Shown one piece after another: positions 7,454-16,222 of a stretch of 42,504 nucleotides of DNA. The notes below the pieces were generated by a model that saw only the letters and a program-made list of their open reading frames with translations, had not been told where the DNA came from and searched no databases. Each line of letters begins with the position of its first letter. Position 1 is the stretch's first letter. Origin of the DNA: Terriglobia bacterium (GTDB taxonomy: Bacteria; Acidobacteriota; Terriglobia; Bryobacterales; Bryobacteraceae); NCBI GenBank assembly GCA_020073365.1, contig JAIQFL010000057.1, positions 1 to 42,504 of the forward strand. Direction: 5' to 3'. Made by a program: the position numbers and the translations under genes.

Positions 7454-10400
7454 ATGAAGATTGAGATGCTGTTTTTTGTGTTAGCTGGAACCGTGGCCGC
7501 ACAAGTCCCCACGGGCACGATCGCGGGCGTGGTCCGCGATCCCTCCGGGGCCGCAATGTCCGGCGCCCGGTTGAAAGTCGTAAGTCTCGCCACCAACGTG
7601 GCCCGAACCGAAACCAGTTCCGAGCAGGGAGACTACAGCTTTCCTTCGCTCGTGGCAGGCGAATATAAGGTGAGTGTCCAGGCGGAGCATTTTCCGGCTA
7701 TGGACCGTGAGGCCTCGGTGGAACCGGGAGCCACCACCACGGCCGATTTCGATCTGCGCCTCGGCGACGTGAAGGAGTCGATTACCGTCGATGCTACATC
7801 GCCGCAACTCCGCTACGATTCGCATTCTGTCGGCGGGACGATCACCGGCGGTGAGATTCAGAACCTGCCGCTGAACGGCCGCAGCTTTCTGGAACTGGCC
7901 AAGCTCGAGCCGGGCGTTCAACCCCCGTCGCGCACATCCGGTAATCGCACGCTGATCCCGGTCTTGGGTGCACCGGGTGGACCCAGCGGAAGCGGAACCC
8001 GCGTCACCGTGGACGGCGGCAGCATCATGGCGGTAAGCCAGTACGGCTCGGCCATGGGCTTTTCACAGGACGTGGTGCAGGAGTTCCAGATCTCGACCGC
8101 GAATTTCGACCTCTCGACCGGGATCAGCTTCTCCGGGGCCATCAATGTAGCCACGCGCTCGGGAGGCAACGGCCTGCACGGTTCCGCCTACTATTTCTTT
8201 CGCGACCATACACTGTCTGCCTATCCCGCTCTGAAACGCGATCCCGCCAACCCGGATCCATTCTTTCAGCGGCGGCAGTTTGGTTTCGCCGTGGGTGGTC
8301 CCATCCGCCGCGACCGGCTGTTTTTCTTTGCCAATTGGGAGCGCAGCGAGCAGCGGGGGGTCGCGACCACCACGCTGTTTGGAGCGGACTTCGCTCAGTT
8401 GAGCCGCGTCACTCCCAGCCCGCTGTTCGGAGACCAGCTCAGCTTTCGACTGGACGACCGTCTTTCCAGTAAACACACCGTGTTCCTCCGTTACTCGCAC
8501 GACGGGGGCCGGGGCTTTGCTCCCGTGACCGGGACCGCAACTGGAATTGCCAACGCGTATCCGTCGAATTGGGCCAGGGAGTTAACGTGGGCTGACCAGA
8601 GCCTGCTCGGCGTCACCAGCGTTCTTCGGCCCACACTGGTCAATGACTTCCGCTTTTCCTATTTTTTCTTCAGTGACGACCAGTTACCACCGCAACCAGG
8701 AGACTGCCCCGGATGCCTTGGGATCGGAGCACCCATGATTTCCATTCCGCAGGCCGGTCTGGTGATTGGTCAATCCTCCACCACACTCTTTCCGGGCCGG
8801 CGCTTCCATTTCAATGAGTCGCTTGCATGGCAGCGGGGCACGCACCGGGCCCGGTTTGGCGCCGAGTGGGAGTACAATCGCGGAGGCTCTTACAGTTGGG
8901 CCAACGAGCCCGCGAGCATCACGCTCTTTGCGCCCGACCAGGTGCGCACATACAATCAGGCGCCGTCAACAGCCCCGGACCTGCGGATTCCGCTGCCCAC
9001 CGCCTTCAATACTGTAAACGATATTCTTCAACTGCCGCTGCAAAGCGTCACCGTGGGTATCGGCGAACCGCGCCCACGGCAGGCAAACGGAAGCCCGGTC
9101 CGCACCTGGAGCACGGCGCGACTCTACGTTCAGGACACCTGGCGAGTCGACGAACGCCTGACGCTGAATTATGGATTGGCCTGGATGGTGGACGGATATA
9201 AGAACTACGATCTCGCCAAGCCCGACTACCTGGCTCCGGTTCTGGGCGCGGGCGGATTGGCACCAACCCGCAAACAATGGAAGAACTTTTCTCCCTCCCT
9301 GGGACTGGCGTGGGCGCCCTCGCGCGACAAGAAGACGGTGATCCACGCGGGCGCCGGCATTTACTACGATTTCTTCTTTCAGAATCAAATTGACGGCGAG
9401 CGATCCGTGCTAGGGCCGCCCGGGTCGGGCCGACAGAATATCGCGGGAAGCGCGATCGGCAATCCGCTGGCCGGGATCCCAGGGGTCCCCGTTGGCGCTG
9501 CATTGAACTTCACCGGGTCTCCGACGCTGTTCACCGGAGCCGATCTGATCTCGATTCTGCCGGCGGTCCGGGCCAACTTGTCGAGTGGTTTCGCCAATGC
9601 CGATCCCTCGCTACGCTCGGTACAGATTGCCAAGCAAGTATCCGGCATCATATTTCCCGCCGACGTTCCGAGTTGGTCCTCGCAAAACGTGAACGTGGGC
9701 TTTCAGCGCGAGCTCGCGCGTGACTTCGTCCTCGGCGCTGACTTCGTCTTCCGGCACTTCATCCATGGCGGGTTGGGCCCTAACGGACTAGACCTGAACC
9801 ATTTCAACAGCGTTCACGGCCCGGTGATACCCAGGTGCATCGGCGCACAACAGAGTGACCCGCGGGCGCTTTGCTCTACCGGTCCGATTAACGTCTGGCA
9901 ATCCACCAGTAATCAGACGTACAAAGGGTTGTTGGTGCGCGCCGACAAGCGCTTCTCGCATCGCTTTCAGATGCTGGGCTCGTACGCCTGGTCGAGCAAT
10001 ATCGGCACCCCCGGCAGCGGAGTGAGCAATCCCAATGCCGCGTTCGCGCCCCTGGGGTTGGACTTCGACAATTGGCATCAGAAGAACGCCCCGCTCATCA
10101 CCGACTACACTCACATTGCGAACCTGGCGGGTGTGGTGCAGTTGCCGCGGCACTTCGATCTGGGACTCAATTTCTCTTACTCGAGCGCCCCACCGTTCAG
10201 CCCGACTGTTGGGTCGGGTCCAACCGGCATCGACTTCAACGGCGACGGCACCACTGGTGATTTGCTGCCTGGCACGACGCTCGGACAATTCAATCGGGGT
10301 CTGGGCAAAATCGACCTGGTGAGTCTCGTCAGCCAGTTCAACCAAACCTATGCCCTGACCGCCGACACGCATGGCCGGATTGTTCCACGGATCACATTGC

Positions 10401-10651
10401 CGAGCAGCTATTCGCTGGACCACGGGTTCCAATCGCTCGATCTGCGACTGAGCAGGACGTTCGTGTTTCGCGAGCGCTCGCGCCTGTCCTTGATCGGCGA
10501 GGTCTTCAATCTCTATAATGCCGCCAATCTTTCCGGCTATAGCACCGATCTTACAAGCCCCGCGTTTGGGCAGCCTGGCGCCCGCTTTACTCAGTTGTTC
10601 GGCTCGGGCGGCCCGCGTGCGTTCCAACTGGCCATGAGAGTCAGCTTCTGA
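7454..10651 (+). CDS. Oar-like TonB-dependent receptor with carboxypeptidase-regulatory domain
   Basis: 1065 residues from ATG 7454, which follows AGGAGGG and begins a short signal peptide (MKIEMLFFVLAGTVAAQ). Starts further upstream lack a signal. Residues about 19-100 are a carboxypeptidase-regulatory-like beta-sandwich (TGTIAGVVRDPSGAAMSGA, GDYSFPSLVAGEYKVSV). A plug-like region follows (ITGGEIQNLPLNGRSFLELA), then a long beta-barrel rich in aromatic strands that ends in the outer-membrane C-terminal phenylalanine (QLAMRVSF). This is the Oar/TonB family expanded in Acidobacteriota, and it probably imports oligosaccharides or other bulky substrates across the outer membrane. No SusD-like gene is adjacent. 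It heads a four-gene run with gaps of 14, 36 and 33 bases. The divergent regulator and GH28 gene suggest a pectin-derived substrate, which is inference. Confidence 0.88.
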   Translation: MKIEMLFFVLAGTVAAQVPTGTIAGVVRDPSGAAMSGARLKVVSLATNVARTETSSEQGDYSFPSLVAGEYKVSVQAEHFPAMDREASVEPGATTTADFDLRLGDVKESITVDATSPQLRYDSHSVGGTITGGEIQNLPLNGRSFLELAKLEPGVQPPSRTSGNRTLIPVLGAPGGPSGSGTRVTVDGGSIMAVSQYGSAMGFSQDVVQEFQISTANFDLSTGISFSGAINVATRSGGNGLHGSAYYFFRDHTLSAYPALKRDPANPDPFFQRRQFGFAVGGPIRRDRLFFFANWERSEQRGVATTTLFGADFAQLSRVTPSPLFGDQLSFRLDDRLSSKHTVFLRYSHDGGRGFAPVTGTATGIANAYPSNWARELTWADQSLLGVTSVLRPTLVNDFRFSYFFFSDDQLPPQPGDCPGCLGIGAPMISIPQAGLVIGQSSTTLFPGRRFHFNESLAWQRGTHRARFGAEWEYNRGGSYSWANEPASITLFAPDQVRTYNQAPSTAPDLRIPLPTAFNTVNDILQLPLQSVTVGIGEPRPRQANGSPVRTWSTARLYVQDTWRVDERLTLNYGLAWMVDGYKNYDLAKPDYLAPVLGAGGLAPTRKQWKNFSPSLGLAWAPSRDKKTVIHAGAGIYYDFFFQNQIDGERSVLGPPGSGRQNIAGSAIGNPLAGIPGVPVGAALNFTGSPTLFTGADLISILPAVRANLSSGFANADPSLRSVQIAKQVSGIIFPADVPSWSSQNVNVGFQRELARDFVLGADFVFRHFIHGGLGPNGLDLNHFNSVHGPVIPRCIGAQQSDPRALCSTGPINVWQSTSNQTYKGLLVRADKRFSHRFQMLGSYAWSSNIGTPGSGVSNPNAAFAPLGLDFDNWHQKNAPLITDYTHIANLAGVVQLPRHFDLGLNFSYSSAPPFSPTVGSGPTGIDFNGDGTTGDLLPGTTLGQFNRGLGKIDLVSLVSQFNQTYALTADTHGRIVPRITLPSSYSLDHGFQSLDLRLSRTFVFRERSRLSLIGEVFNLYNAANLSGYSTDLTSPAFGQPGARFTQLFGSGGPRAFQLAMRVSF

Positions 10652-10665
10652 TGGAGAGAGCACAC

Positions 10666-11871
10666 ATGACCAGACGCGAGTTTGCAGTCAGCTTAAGCGC
10701 ACTCAGTGCCGCGGCACTTCCCTCATCGCCGACTATGACCGCTCAATCCAGCGGCGGCTCAACACCGGGGACGACAGTCGACCAGAATCCGATCCGCCGC
10801 AGGGGCACCGGATTGCGTGCCTTGGATGCTGCCAAGGCCTCGGCGGGCTTGACCCTGTTTGCGCCGATGCATGGAGATGGCACGGTATACCTGGTCGATC
10901 TCAACGGCACGATCGTCCACACCTGGCGAATGCCGTATCCTCCCGGCCTTTACGGGTACCTCACCGACAGGGGAACTCTCTTCTACAACGGAAAGATCCC
11001 CAACGAGACGTTTCTGGGCAAGACGCCCTTCAAAGGTGGTGTGGCGCTGGAAGCAGACTGGGATGGCAGGATTCTCTGGGAGGTGCGTCAACCCAACCAT
11101 CATCACGATGGGCGGCTGTTGAAGAACGGTAACGTGCTCTTCCTGTGCGCTACGGAACTACCAGCGGGCATAGCCAGGAGGGTCCAGGGCGGACAGCCGG
11201 GAACCGAAGTGAATGGCAGGATCTGGGCCGACTACCTCCTGGAAGTGACCACGGATGGCCGACCGGTCTGGGAGTGGCGTATCTGGGAGCATCTCGATCC
11301 GGCGGAATACCCAATCGCCTTCGCGGAGAACACCCGCTCGGAATGGACTCACGGAAACGCGATTGTCGAACTTGCGAACGGAGACCTGCTGATCAGTCTG
11401 CGGAACATCTCCACTATCCTGAAGATCGATCGGAAGTCAGGCGGTGTTGTCTGGAAACTCGGCGCGCCGATGCTTTCCGGCCAGCATGCGCCCACGCCCC
11501 TGCCGAATGGCGACATCCTGATCTTTGACAACGGTCCACACCGCGTGGATCAGACGTTTCCATTCTCGAGGGTGATCGAGGTCAATCCCGCGACCAACCA
11601 GATCGTCTGGAAATTCCAGGAGGCGTTTCCGCCCAATTTCTACAGCGATCGCATCTCGAACGCTCAGCGCCTGCCAAACGGTAACACGCTGATCAACGAA
11701 GGACAGTTCGGACGATTCTTCGAGGTGACGCCGGCTGGTGAGGTCGTGTGGGAGTACGTCAATCCCTATTTCGGCCCTGCGAGCAGGCCACCGCAAACGC
11801 AGACCAACAGCGTTTTTCGCGTGTATCGGTATACGGAAGATGAACTCGCCAGAGCGCGACACTTGATCTGA
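10666..11871 (+). CDS. Arylsulfotransferase (ASST)-like secreted protein
   Basis: 401 residues. ATG 10666 is preferred over ATG 10651, which overlaps the receptor's stop, because GGAGAG at 10653-10658 is well spaced and the protein then begins MTRREFAVSLSALSAAALPSS, a twin-arginine-like signal peptide. The body is a six-bladed-propeller type arylsulfotransferase (ASST/Arylsulfotran_2): GDGTVYLVDLNGTIVHTWRM near the start, NHHHDGRLLKNGNVLFL, EWTHGNAIVELANGDLLISL, then APTPLPNGDILIFDNG and NAQRLPNGNTLINEG. Classical AssT transfers sulfate between phenols through a histidine. Candidate histidines lie in the NHHHDG and EWTHGN segments. Many environmental members have no tested activity. Its place in the operon suggests that it works in the periplasm or at the surface beside the receptor. 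The actual substrate is unknown. Confidence 0.82.
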   Translation: MTRREFAVSLSALSAAALPSSPTMTAQSSGGSTPGTTVDQNPIRRRGTGLRALDAAKASAGLTLFAPMHGDGTVYLVDLNGTIVHTWRMPYPPGLYGYLTDRGTLFYNGKIPNETFLGKTPFKGGVALEADWDGRILWEVRQPNHHHDGRLLKNGNVLFLCATELPAGIARRVQGGQPGTEVNGRIWADYLLEVTTDGRPVWEWRIWEHLDPAEYPIAFAENTRSEWTHGNAIVELANGDLLISLRNISTILKIDRKSGGVVWKLGAPMLSGQHAPTPLPNGDILIFDNGPHRVDQTFPFSRVIEVNPATNQIVWKFQEAFPPNFYSDRISNAQRLPNGNTLINEGQFGRFFEVTPAGEVVWEYVNPYFGPASRPPQTQTNSVFRVYRYTEDELARARHLI

Positions 11872-11907
11872 GCGCCCGGAAGTTCCGAGCGTGGAATGGA
11901 GGACAAG

Positions 11908-13293
11908 ATGAGATTTTCAAGAATCCTGGCAATGGTCGTGGCCGCGAGTGCGCTGGAATGTGAAGCATGGGCGCAGCCGGTGGTTTCGGCCGTACTGAAC
12001 GGAGCATCTTACAGCGCCGTAGTTGCCCCTGGTTCCTGGGTCACCATTTTCGGGACCAACCTGGCCTTGAACTCGCAGAGTGCATCCGTTTCGTTGCCGA
12101 ATGCTCTGGCAGGAGTATCGGTCAGCGTGGGCAGTGTGACGGCGCCGCTGTTGTATGTGTCACCCAATCAAGTCAACGCCCTCATTCCGCTGGAGGTCGC
12201 GATCCCAGCGAGCACCGTGGTTCCTTTGGTTGTTAACTCGCAAGGCGTCCAAGCGAAACCCTACAATCTGCGGCTGACCCGCGACGCCCCCGGAATCTTC
12301 ACTCGCAACGGCGCCGGTACCGGGCGAGCCTTGGTGTTCGACGCCGGTTTTAGGGCCGTGGACACGGTCGGCGCCAAGGATATTGTGGTTCTCTACGCCA
12401 CGGGATTGGGTCCCACGGACGCTTCGGGGAGCGTGATCGACACCGTTGAGGTCTATATTGGAGAGCGGCAGGCGCAACTGCTTTCCGCCAGCCTGGCGCC
12501 GGGGTTTCCAGGCATCTACCAATTGAATGTGACGGCTCCCGTGCCGGCCACCGACAGGCTTTATCTGCGGGTCGGCGGATGGCAAAGCAACATCGTCGAC
12601 GTAGGCATTCGAAGCGGCGTCAATGCCACAAACGTGGCGGGGAGCATCGATGGGCTCTATCCCTCGACCGATCCGTTCTTCAACCTCCCACCATGCGTGG
12701 ATGAGGAGTCCACAACTCCCTGCAACGCTGGGCAAACGCTTTCTATCATGCTGCACGCGGCCAGTTTCAACCTCAGTTTCGACATAGTTCCCTCGGCGGA
12801 TCCATTTGATGTGGCCGCGGTCGGAACGGGAGGGGCATCCGTCATCTCGATCAACCCGGCAGCCGGAACTTATACCGCGTCCGTCTCCACTCTCACGCTG
12901 GAAGCCGCTAGAGGTGACTTCTCGAAATCGGTGGTGCCGCTCTGGGATTATACTAACTGCGACGTCCAAACGCTGGTCTGCTTTGCCTTCCCGGGCCCCA
13001 GTGTCCTACCACCGAGCCGGATTGACCCGTACTGGCTGCAAGCCATCAGGATGCTTCCGGTACCCAGCGCAACCGCGCCTACCAGCCCCAATGTCATCGT
13101 GCAGGTTTCCGGAAATCTGAGCGGGCGACGGCTGGTCATCGACGGCCAAACCAATACTGCGCTCTCGCGGTTTGGCGGGATCGTCCAGGTTCCGCTCGGC
13201 CCGTTCGACACGAGCCAGTCCACTTTCAAACTGTACGTCGATGGCAGGCTGGTCACGTCGAAGGATTTCCCCTTCCGGGTGATCCACCGCTAA
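11908..13293 (+). CDS. Secreted protein with N-terminal Soli_cterm (TIGR03437) domain
   Basis: 461 residues from ATG 11908, which is preceded by GGAGGAC (11898-11904). ATG 11896 is in frame but would overlap this site. A signal peptide covers residues 1-23 (RILAMVVAASALECEAWAQ). Directly after it comes a complete-looking Soli_cterm domain, about residues 24-235: VVSAVLNGASYSAVVAPGSW, FGTNLA, LLYVSPNQVNALIP, APGIFTRNGAGTGRA, VLYATGLGPT and YQLNVTAPVPATDRLYL. In most acidobacterial proteins this domain closes the C-terminus; here it leads, and a roughly 220-residue beta-rich region of unknown type follows. That region has four cysteines in two close groups (PCVDEESTTPC, NCDVQTLVC) that could form disulfides. 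Third gene of the receptor operon. Likely a surface or matrix protein; no enzymatic motif is seen. Confidence 0.78.
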   Translation: MRFSRILAMVVAASALECEAWAQPVVSAVLNGASYSAVVAPGSWVTIFGTNLALNSQSASVSLPNALAGVSVSVGSVTAPLLYVSPNQVNALIPLEVAIPASTVVPLVVNSQGVQAKPYNLRLTRDAPGIFTRNGAGTGRALVFDAGFRAVDTVGAKDIVVLYATGLGPTDASGSVIDTVEVYIGERQAQLLSASLAPGFPGIYQLNVTAPVPATDRLYLRVGGWQSNIVDVGIRSGVNATNVAGSIDGLYPSTDPFFNLPPCVDEESTTPCNAGQTLSIMLHAASFNLSFDIVPSADPFDVAAVGTGGASVISINPAAGTYTASVSTLTLEAARGDFSKSVVPLWDYTNCDVQTLVCFAFPGPSVLPPSRIDPYWLQAIRMLPVPSATAPTSPNVIVQVSGNLSGRRLVIDGQTNTALSRFGGIVQVPLGPFDTSQSTFKLYVDGRLVTSKDFPFRVIHR

Positions 13294-13326
13294 CAATGTC
13301 TAAAGGTGTAAAAGAAGGAGTGAACG

Positions 13327-15483
13327 ATGAGATCTGTTCGCGTAGCCTTCGGGTTCCTGCTCTGGGGGGCTGCCGCCGCGCACGCGCAGCCATACGTGAT
13401 TTCAACCTACGCGGGCGGTGCGCCACCATCGGCGCCGGCCGCGGCATTCGACGTGTCGATTGCGACAGACACGGCGGGTAACGCGTACTTTACCAGCCGG
13501 AACAGCGTCTTTAAGCGGGACCCGAAGGGGGTCGTCACTCTGGTCGCCGGAAACGGCCGCGCGGGGTACTCGGGGGACGGCGGGCCCGCCACCAGTGCGC
13601 AACTGTACTACGCCCTTGGTGTGGCGGTGGATGGTGAGGGCAACCTTTTGATTGCGGACGCGGGCAACTCCCGCATCCGTAAGGTGTCCCCCGATGGGAT
13701 CATCGCCACGGTGGCGGGTAATGGCACGCCAGGCTTCGATGGCGATGGCGGTCCCGCCGCCAGCGCGCAATTGAACTATCCGCAGAGTGTGGCGGTAGAC
13801 GGCGCGGGTGACCTGTTCATCGCAGACTCACTGGGCTTAGGCTTCAGCGATCTAGGCAACCGGATCCGCAAGGTGTCGCCGGACGGCATTATCACGACTG
13901 TGGCGGGCACTGGGGCCTGCTGTTATACCTCCGGTGACGGCGGGCCGGCCGCCCAGGCGCAACTGACCGGTCCGAATCGACTGGCGGTGGATGGCGCGGG
14001 CAACCTGTTCATTACCGAACCCATCTACGGCCGCGTCCGCAAGGTATCTCCGGACGGAATCATTACCTCGGTGGCCGGCGGCCGCAAGGGAATGCAGTTT
14101 GGCGAGTCTTGCGCCGCCGGGTCTTCGGGCGATGGCGGACAGGCTGCTGACGCGCCACTGTGCTTGCCGTACAGCGTGGCAGTTGACAGGGCGGGCAACC
14201 TTTTCATCGCCGAGTACGGATACCGCTGTTGCTACGACACCGACGATCCGGTGATCGAGAACTTCGCCGTCCGCCGGGTCTCTCCCAGCGGGATCATTAC
14301 CACGGTGGCGGGCAGCGTTACGCCAGGCATCTCGGTCTGTAACTGCGCGGACGTGGGAAGCGGTTTCGTAGCGGTGGACAGCGCCGGCAGCGTGTTTCTC
14401 TCGGACTCGCTCCTGATCCGCAAAATCTCCCCGGACGGGAGCGTCGCCACAATAGCCGACTTTTATTCCTGCTGCTTTTCCGGAGACAGCGGGCCCGCCG
14501 CCGACGCCCAACTATACGATCCGACCGCGGTGGCGGTGGATGGCGCAGGCAACCTGTTCATCGCGGATACCGACAACAACCGCATCCGCAAGGTGTCCCC
14601 CGACGGGATCATCACCACCGTGGCGGGCACGGCCACATACGGTTACTCCGGCGACGGCGGACCCGCCACCGACGCCCAACTGAAGGATGTGACCGGCCTG
14701 GCCGTGGACGGCGCGGGCAATCTCTTCATCGCGGATCGGCTCAACAACCGGATCCGCAAAGTCTCCCCGGACGGGATGATCAACACCGTGGCGGGTGGCG
14801 GCATGGACTTCCCCGTGGATGGCGGATCCGCTACGGACGCGCAACTGTCCAATCCCGTCGCCGTGGCGGTGGATGGCGCGGGAAGCTTATTCATCCCGAC
14901 TACGCCCGGATACCCCGGCAGCCGTATCCTCAAGGTTTCCCCGAGCGGGATCATCACCACTGTTGCGGGCGGTGGCAAGACCTATCCTGGGGATGGCGGC
15001 CCAGCCACCAGCGCGGGCCTGCAGTTTCCGCAGGGCCTCGCGGTGGATAGCGCGGGAAACCTGTTCATTGCTGAAGGCAACGGCATCCGCAAAGTCTCCC
15101 CGGACGGCATCATCACCACTGTTGCGGGCGGTGGCAAAGACTTGCCTGGTGATGGCGGGCCAGCCACCAGAGCGCAACTGCAGTCGCCGCAGGCCGTGGC
15201 GGTGGACGGCGCAGGTAACCTGTTCATCGTGGATACCGGCCGCGTGCGTAATATCTCCCCCGACGGGATCATTACTACGGTGGCGGGCGTCGGCACGTGC
15301 TGTTCCTCTACCGGTGACGGAGGACCAGCCACCAACGCGCAACTGTCTCCCCGCGGCGTAGCGGTGGACGGGTCGGGCAACGTTTACGTAGTGGACTGGG
15401 CCGCCAGCGCTGTCCGTGTCCTGCGGCCGGCTACCGCCCCGTCCGTTTCACGCCGTGGTGGACGCCGCAAGTCAACGCGCTGA
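13327..15483 (+). CDS. Secreted NHL-repeat beta-propeller protein, C-terminus frameshifted
   Basis: 718 residues. ATG 13327 follows AAGGAG, and a signal peptide ends at AAAAHAQ (about residue 21). About ten repeats of 55-60 residues follow, each with VAVDGAGNLFIAD, then NNRIRKVSPDGIITTVAG and a GDGGPATxAQL loop, typical of NHL propellers. Ten repeats exceed one six-bladed propeller, so two propellers or one larger one are possible. Several loops carry adjacent cysteines. The ordinary frame ends soon after VRVLRPA in an Arg/Ser-rich tail, while the neighbouring frame (15446-15562) continues with recognisable Soli_cterm sequence. The protein has therefore lost its normal C-terminal domain through a frameshift. 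Last gene of the receptor operon. NHL propellers usually bind partners or ligands, and no specific role is assignable. Confidence 0.85.
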   Translation: MRSVRVAFGFLLWGAAAAHAQPYVISTYAGGAPPSAPAAAFDVSIATDTAGNAYFTSRNSVFKRDPKGVVTLVAGNGRAGYSGDGGPATSAQLYYALGVAVDGEGNLLIADAGNSRIRKVSPDGIIATVAGNGTPGFDGDGGPAASAQLNYPQSVAVDGAGDLFIADSLGLGFSDLGNRIRKVSPDGIITTVAGTGACCYTSGDGGPAAQAQLTGPNRLAVDGAGNLFITEPIYGRVRKVSPDGIITSVAGGRKGMQFGESCAAGSSGDGGQAADAPLCLPYSVAVDRAGNLFIAEYGYRCCYDTDDPVIENFAVRRVSPSGIITTVAGSVTPGISVCNCADVGSGFVAVDSAGSVFLSDSLLIRKISPDGSVATIADFYSCCFSGDSGPAADAQLYDPTAVAVDGAGNLFIADTDNNRIRKVSPDGIITTVAGTATYGYSGDGGPATDAQLKDVTGLAVDGAGNLFIADRLNNRIRKVSPDGMINTVAGGGMDFPVDGGSATDAQLSNPVAVAVDGAGSLFIPTTPGYPGSRILKVSPSGIITTVAGGGKTYPGDGGPATSAGLQFPQGLAVDSAGNLFIAEGNGIRKVSPDGIITTVAGGGKDLPGDGGPATRAQLQSPQAVAVDGAGNLFIVDTGRVRNISPDGIITTVAGVGTCCSSTGDGGPATNAQLSPRGVAVDGSGNVYVVDWAASAVRVLRPATAPSVSRRGGRRKSTR

Positions 15484-15562
15484 TCCGGTTTCGCCGGGCA
15501 AGATCGTGGTCATTTACGGCGCCGGCCGCGGCCCGCCCCAACTGATCCAAAATCAGCGCGGT
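15446..15562 (+). pseudogene. Out-of-frame, truncated Soli_cterm (TIGR03437) domain remnant
   Basis: Frame 2 reads FHAVVDAASQRADPVSPGKI and then VVIYGAGRGPPQLIQNQ, which matches the opening strands of a Soli_cterm domain. It follows the NHL repeats by position but is shifted +1 relative to their frame. After QNQ the similarity stops, and the remaining roughly 150 residues expected for the domain are missing. Two lesions are therefore present: a frameshift near 15430-15446 and a deletion after about 15556. The deletion cannot be explained by one base-calling error. Confidence 0.75.
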
Positions 15563-15624
15563 GTCACCGCAGTTAAACGCTTTCCCCCTTTCGCGGGGTC
15601 GCCCCAAACAGGTAAGTTGTCTCT

Positions 15625-16185
15625 ATGTCCAGTTCTTCGCATCTTAACGGAGAAGTGCCGGCCGTCGAGACCGAGCGCCTCCGCCTGCGCGCTCACCGGA
15701 TCGGCGATTTCAGCGATTGCGCCGCGATGTGGGCCGATCCCGTTGTCACGCGCTACATCGGCGGCAAGCCTTTCTCCCAGGAAGACGTCTGGTCCCGGTT
15801 GTTACGCTACGTAGGCCACTGGTCGTGGATGGGTTTCGGCTATTGGGCGATCGAGGAGAAGGCAACCGGCCATTTTATTGGCGAACTGGGGTTCGCCGAT
15901 TTCAAGCGAGACATCGAGCCATCCCTTGATGGCGTGCCGGAGTTGGGCTGGGCTCTCGCCTCCCGAATGCACGGCAGGGGCTATGCCACAGAGGCCGTCC
16001 GGGCCGTCATTACCTGGGGCGAGGCGCGCTTCGGCCCGGCGCAAACGGCATGTTTGATTCACCCGGAGAATCTTGCGTCTCTCCGTGTCGCCGGGAAATG
16101 CGGGTTCCAGGAATTCCAGCGAACCATGTACAAAGGCCAACCGACGATCATGTTCGCCCGGCGCCTCGGAAGAAGGGAGTCCTGA
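15625..16185 (+). CDS. GNAT family N-acetyltransferase (RimJ/RimL-like)
   Basis: 186 residues starting at ATG 15625; only a weak CAGGTAAG precedes it. The sequence follows the Acetyltransf_3 pattern: ETERLRLRAHRIGDFSDCAAMWADP near residues 14-38, a central GYWAIEEKATGHFIGELGFAD strand pair, ELGWALASRMHGRGYATEAV with the acetyl-CoA pyrophosphate loop (R-M-H-G-R-G-Y-A), and HPENLASLRVAGKCGFQEF near the C-terminus. Such enzymes acetylate protein N-termini or small molecules such as amino acids; the substrate cannot be read from sequence. It stands alone between the decayed end of the NHL gene and the convergent amidohydrolase, 37 bases before the latter's stop. Confidence 0.88.
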   Translation: MSSSSHLNGEVPAVETERLRLRAHRIGDFSDCAAMWADPVVTRYIGGKPFSQEDVWSRLLRYVGHWSWMGFGYWAIEEKATGHFIGELGFADFKRDIEPSLDGVPELGWALASRMHGRGYATEAVRAVITWGEARFGPAQTACLIHPENLASLRVAGKCGFQEFQRTMYKGQPTIMFARRLGRRES

Positions 16186-16222
16186 CACGAGAAGCCCAAA
16201 GAGTGATTGGCCACAGAACCAC

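Noticed and set aside
13560..15400. Periodic DNA repeat suggesting a CRISPR or minisatellite
   Set aside because: The period of about 165-180 bases reflects NHL protein repeats with drifted codons. There are no identical direct repeats with unique spacers.
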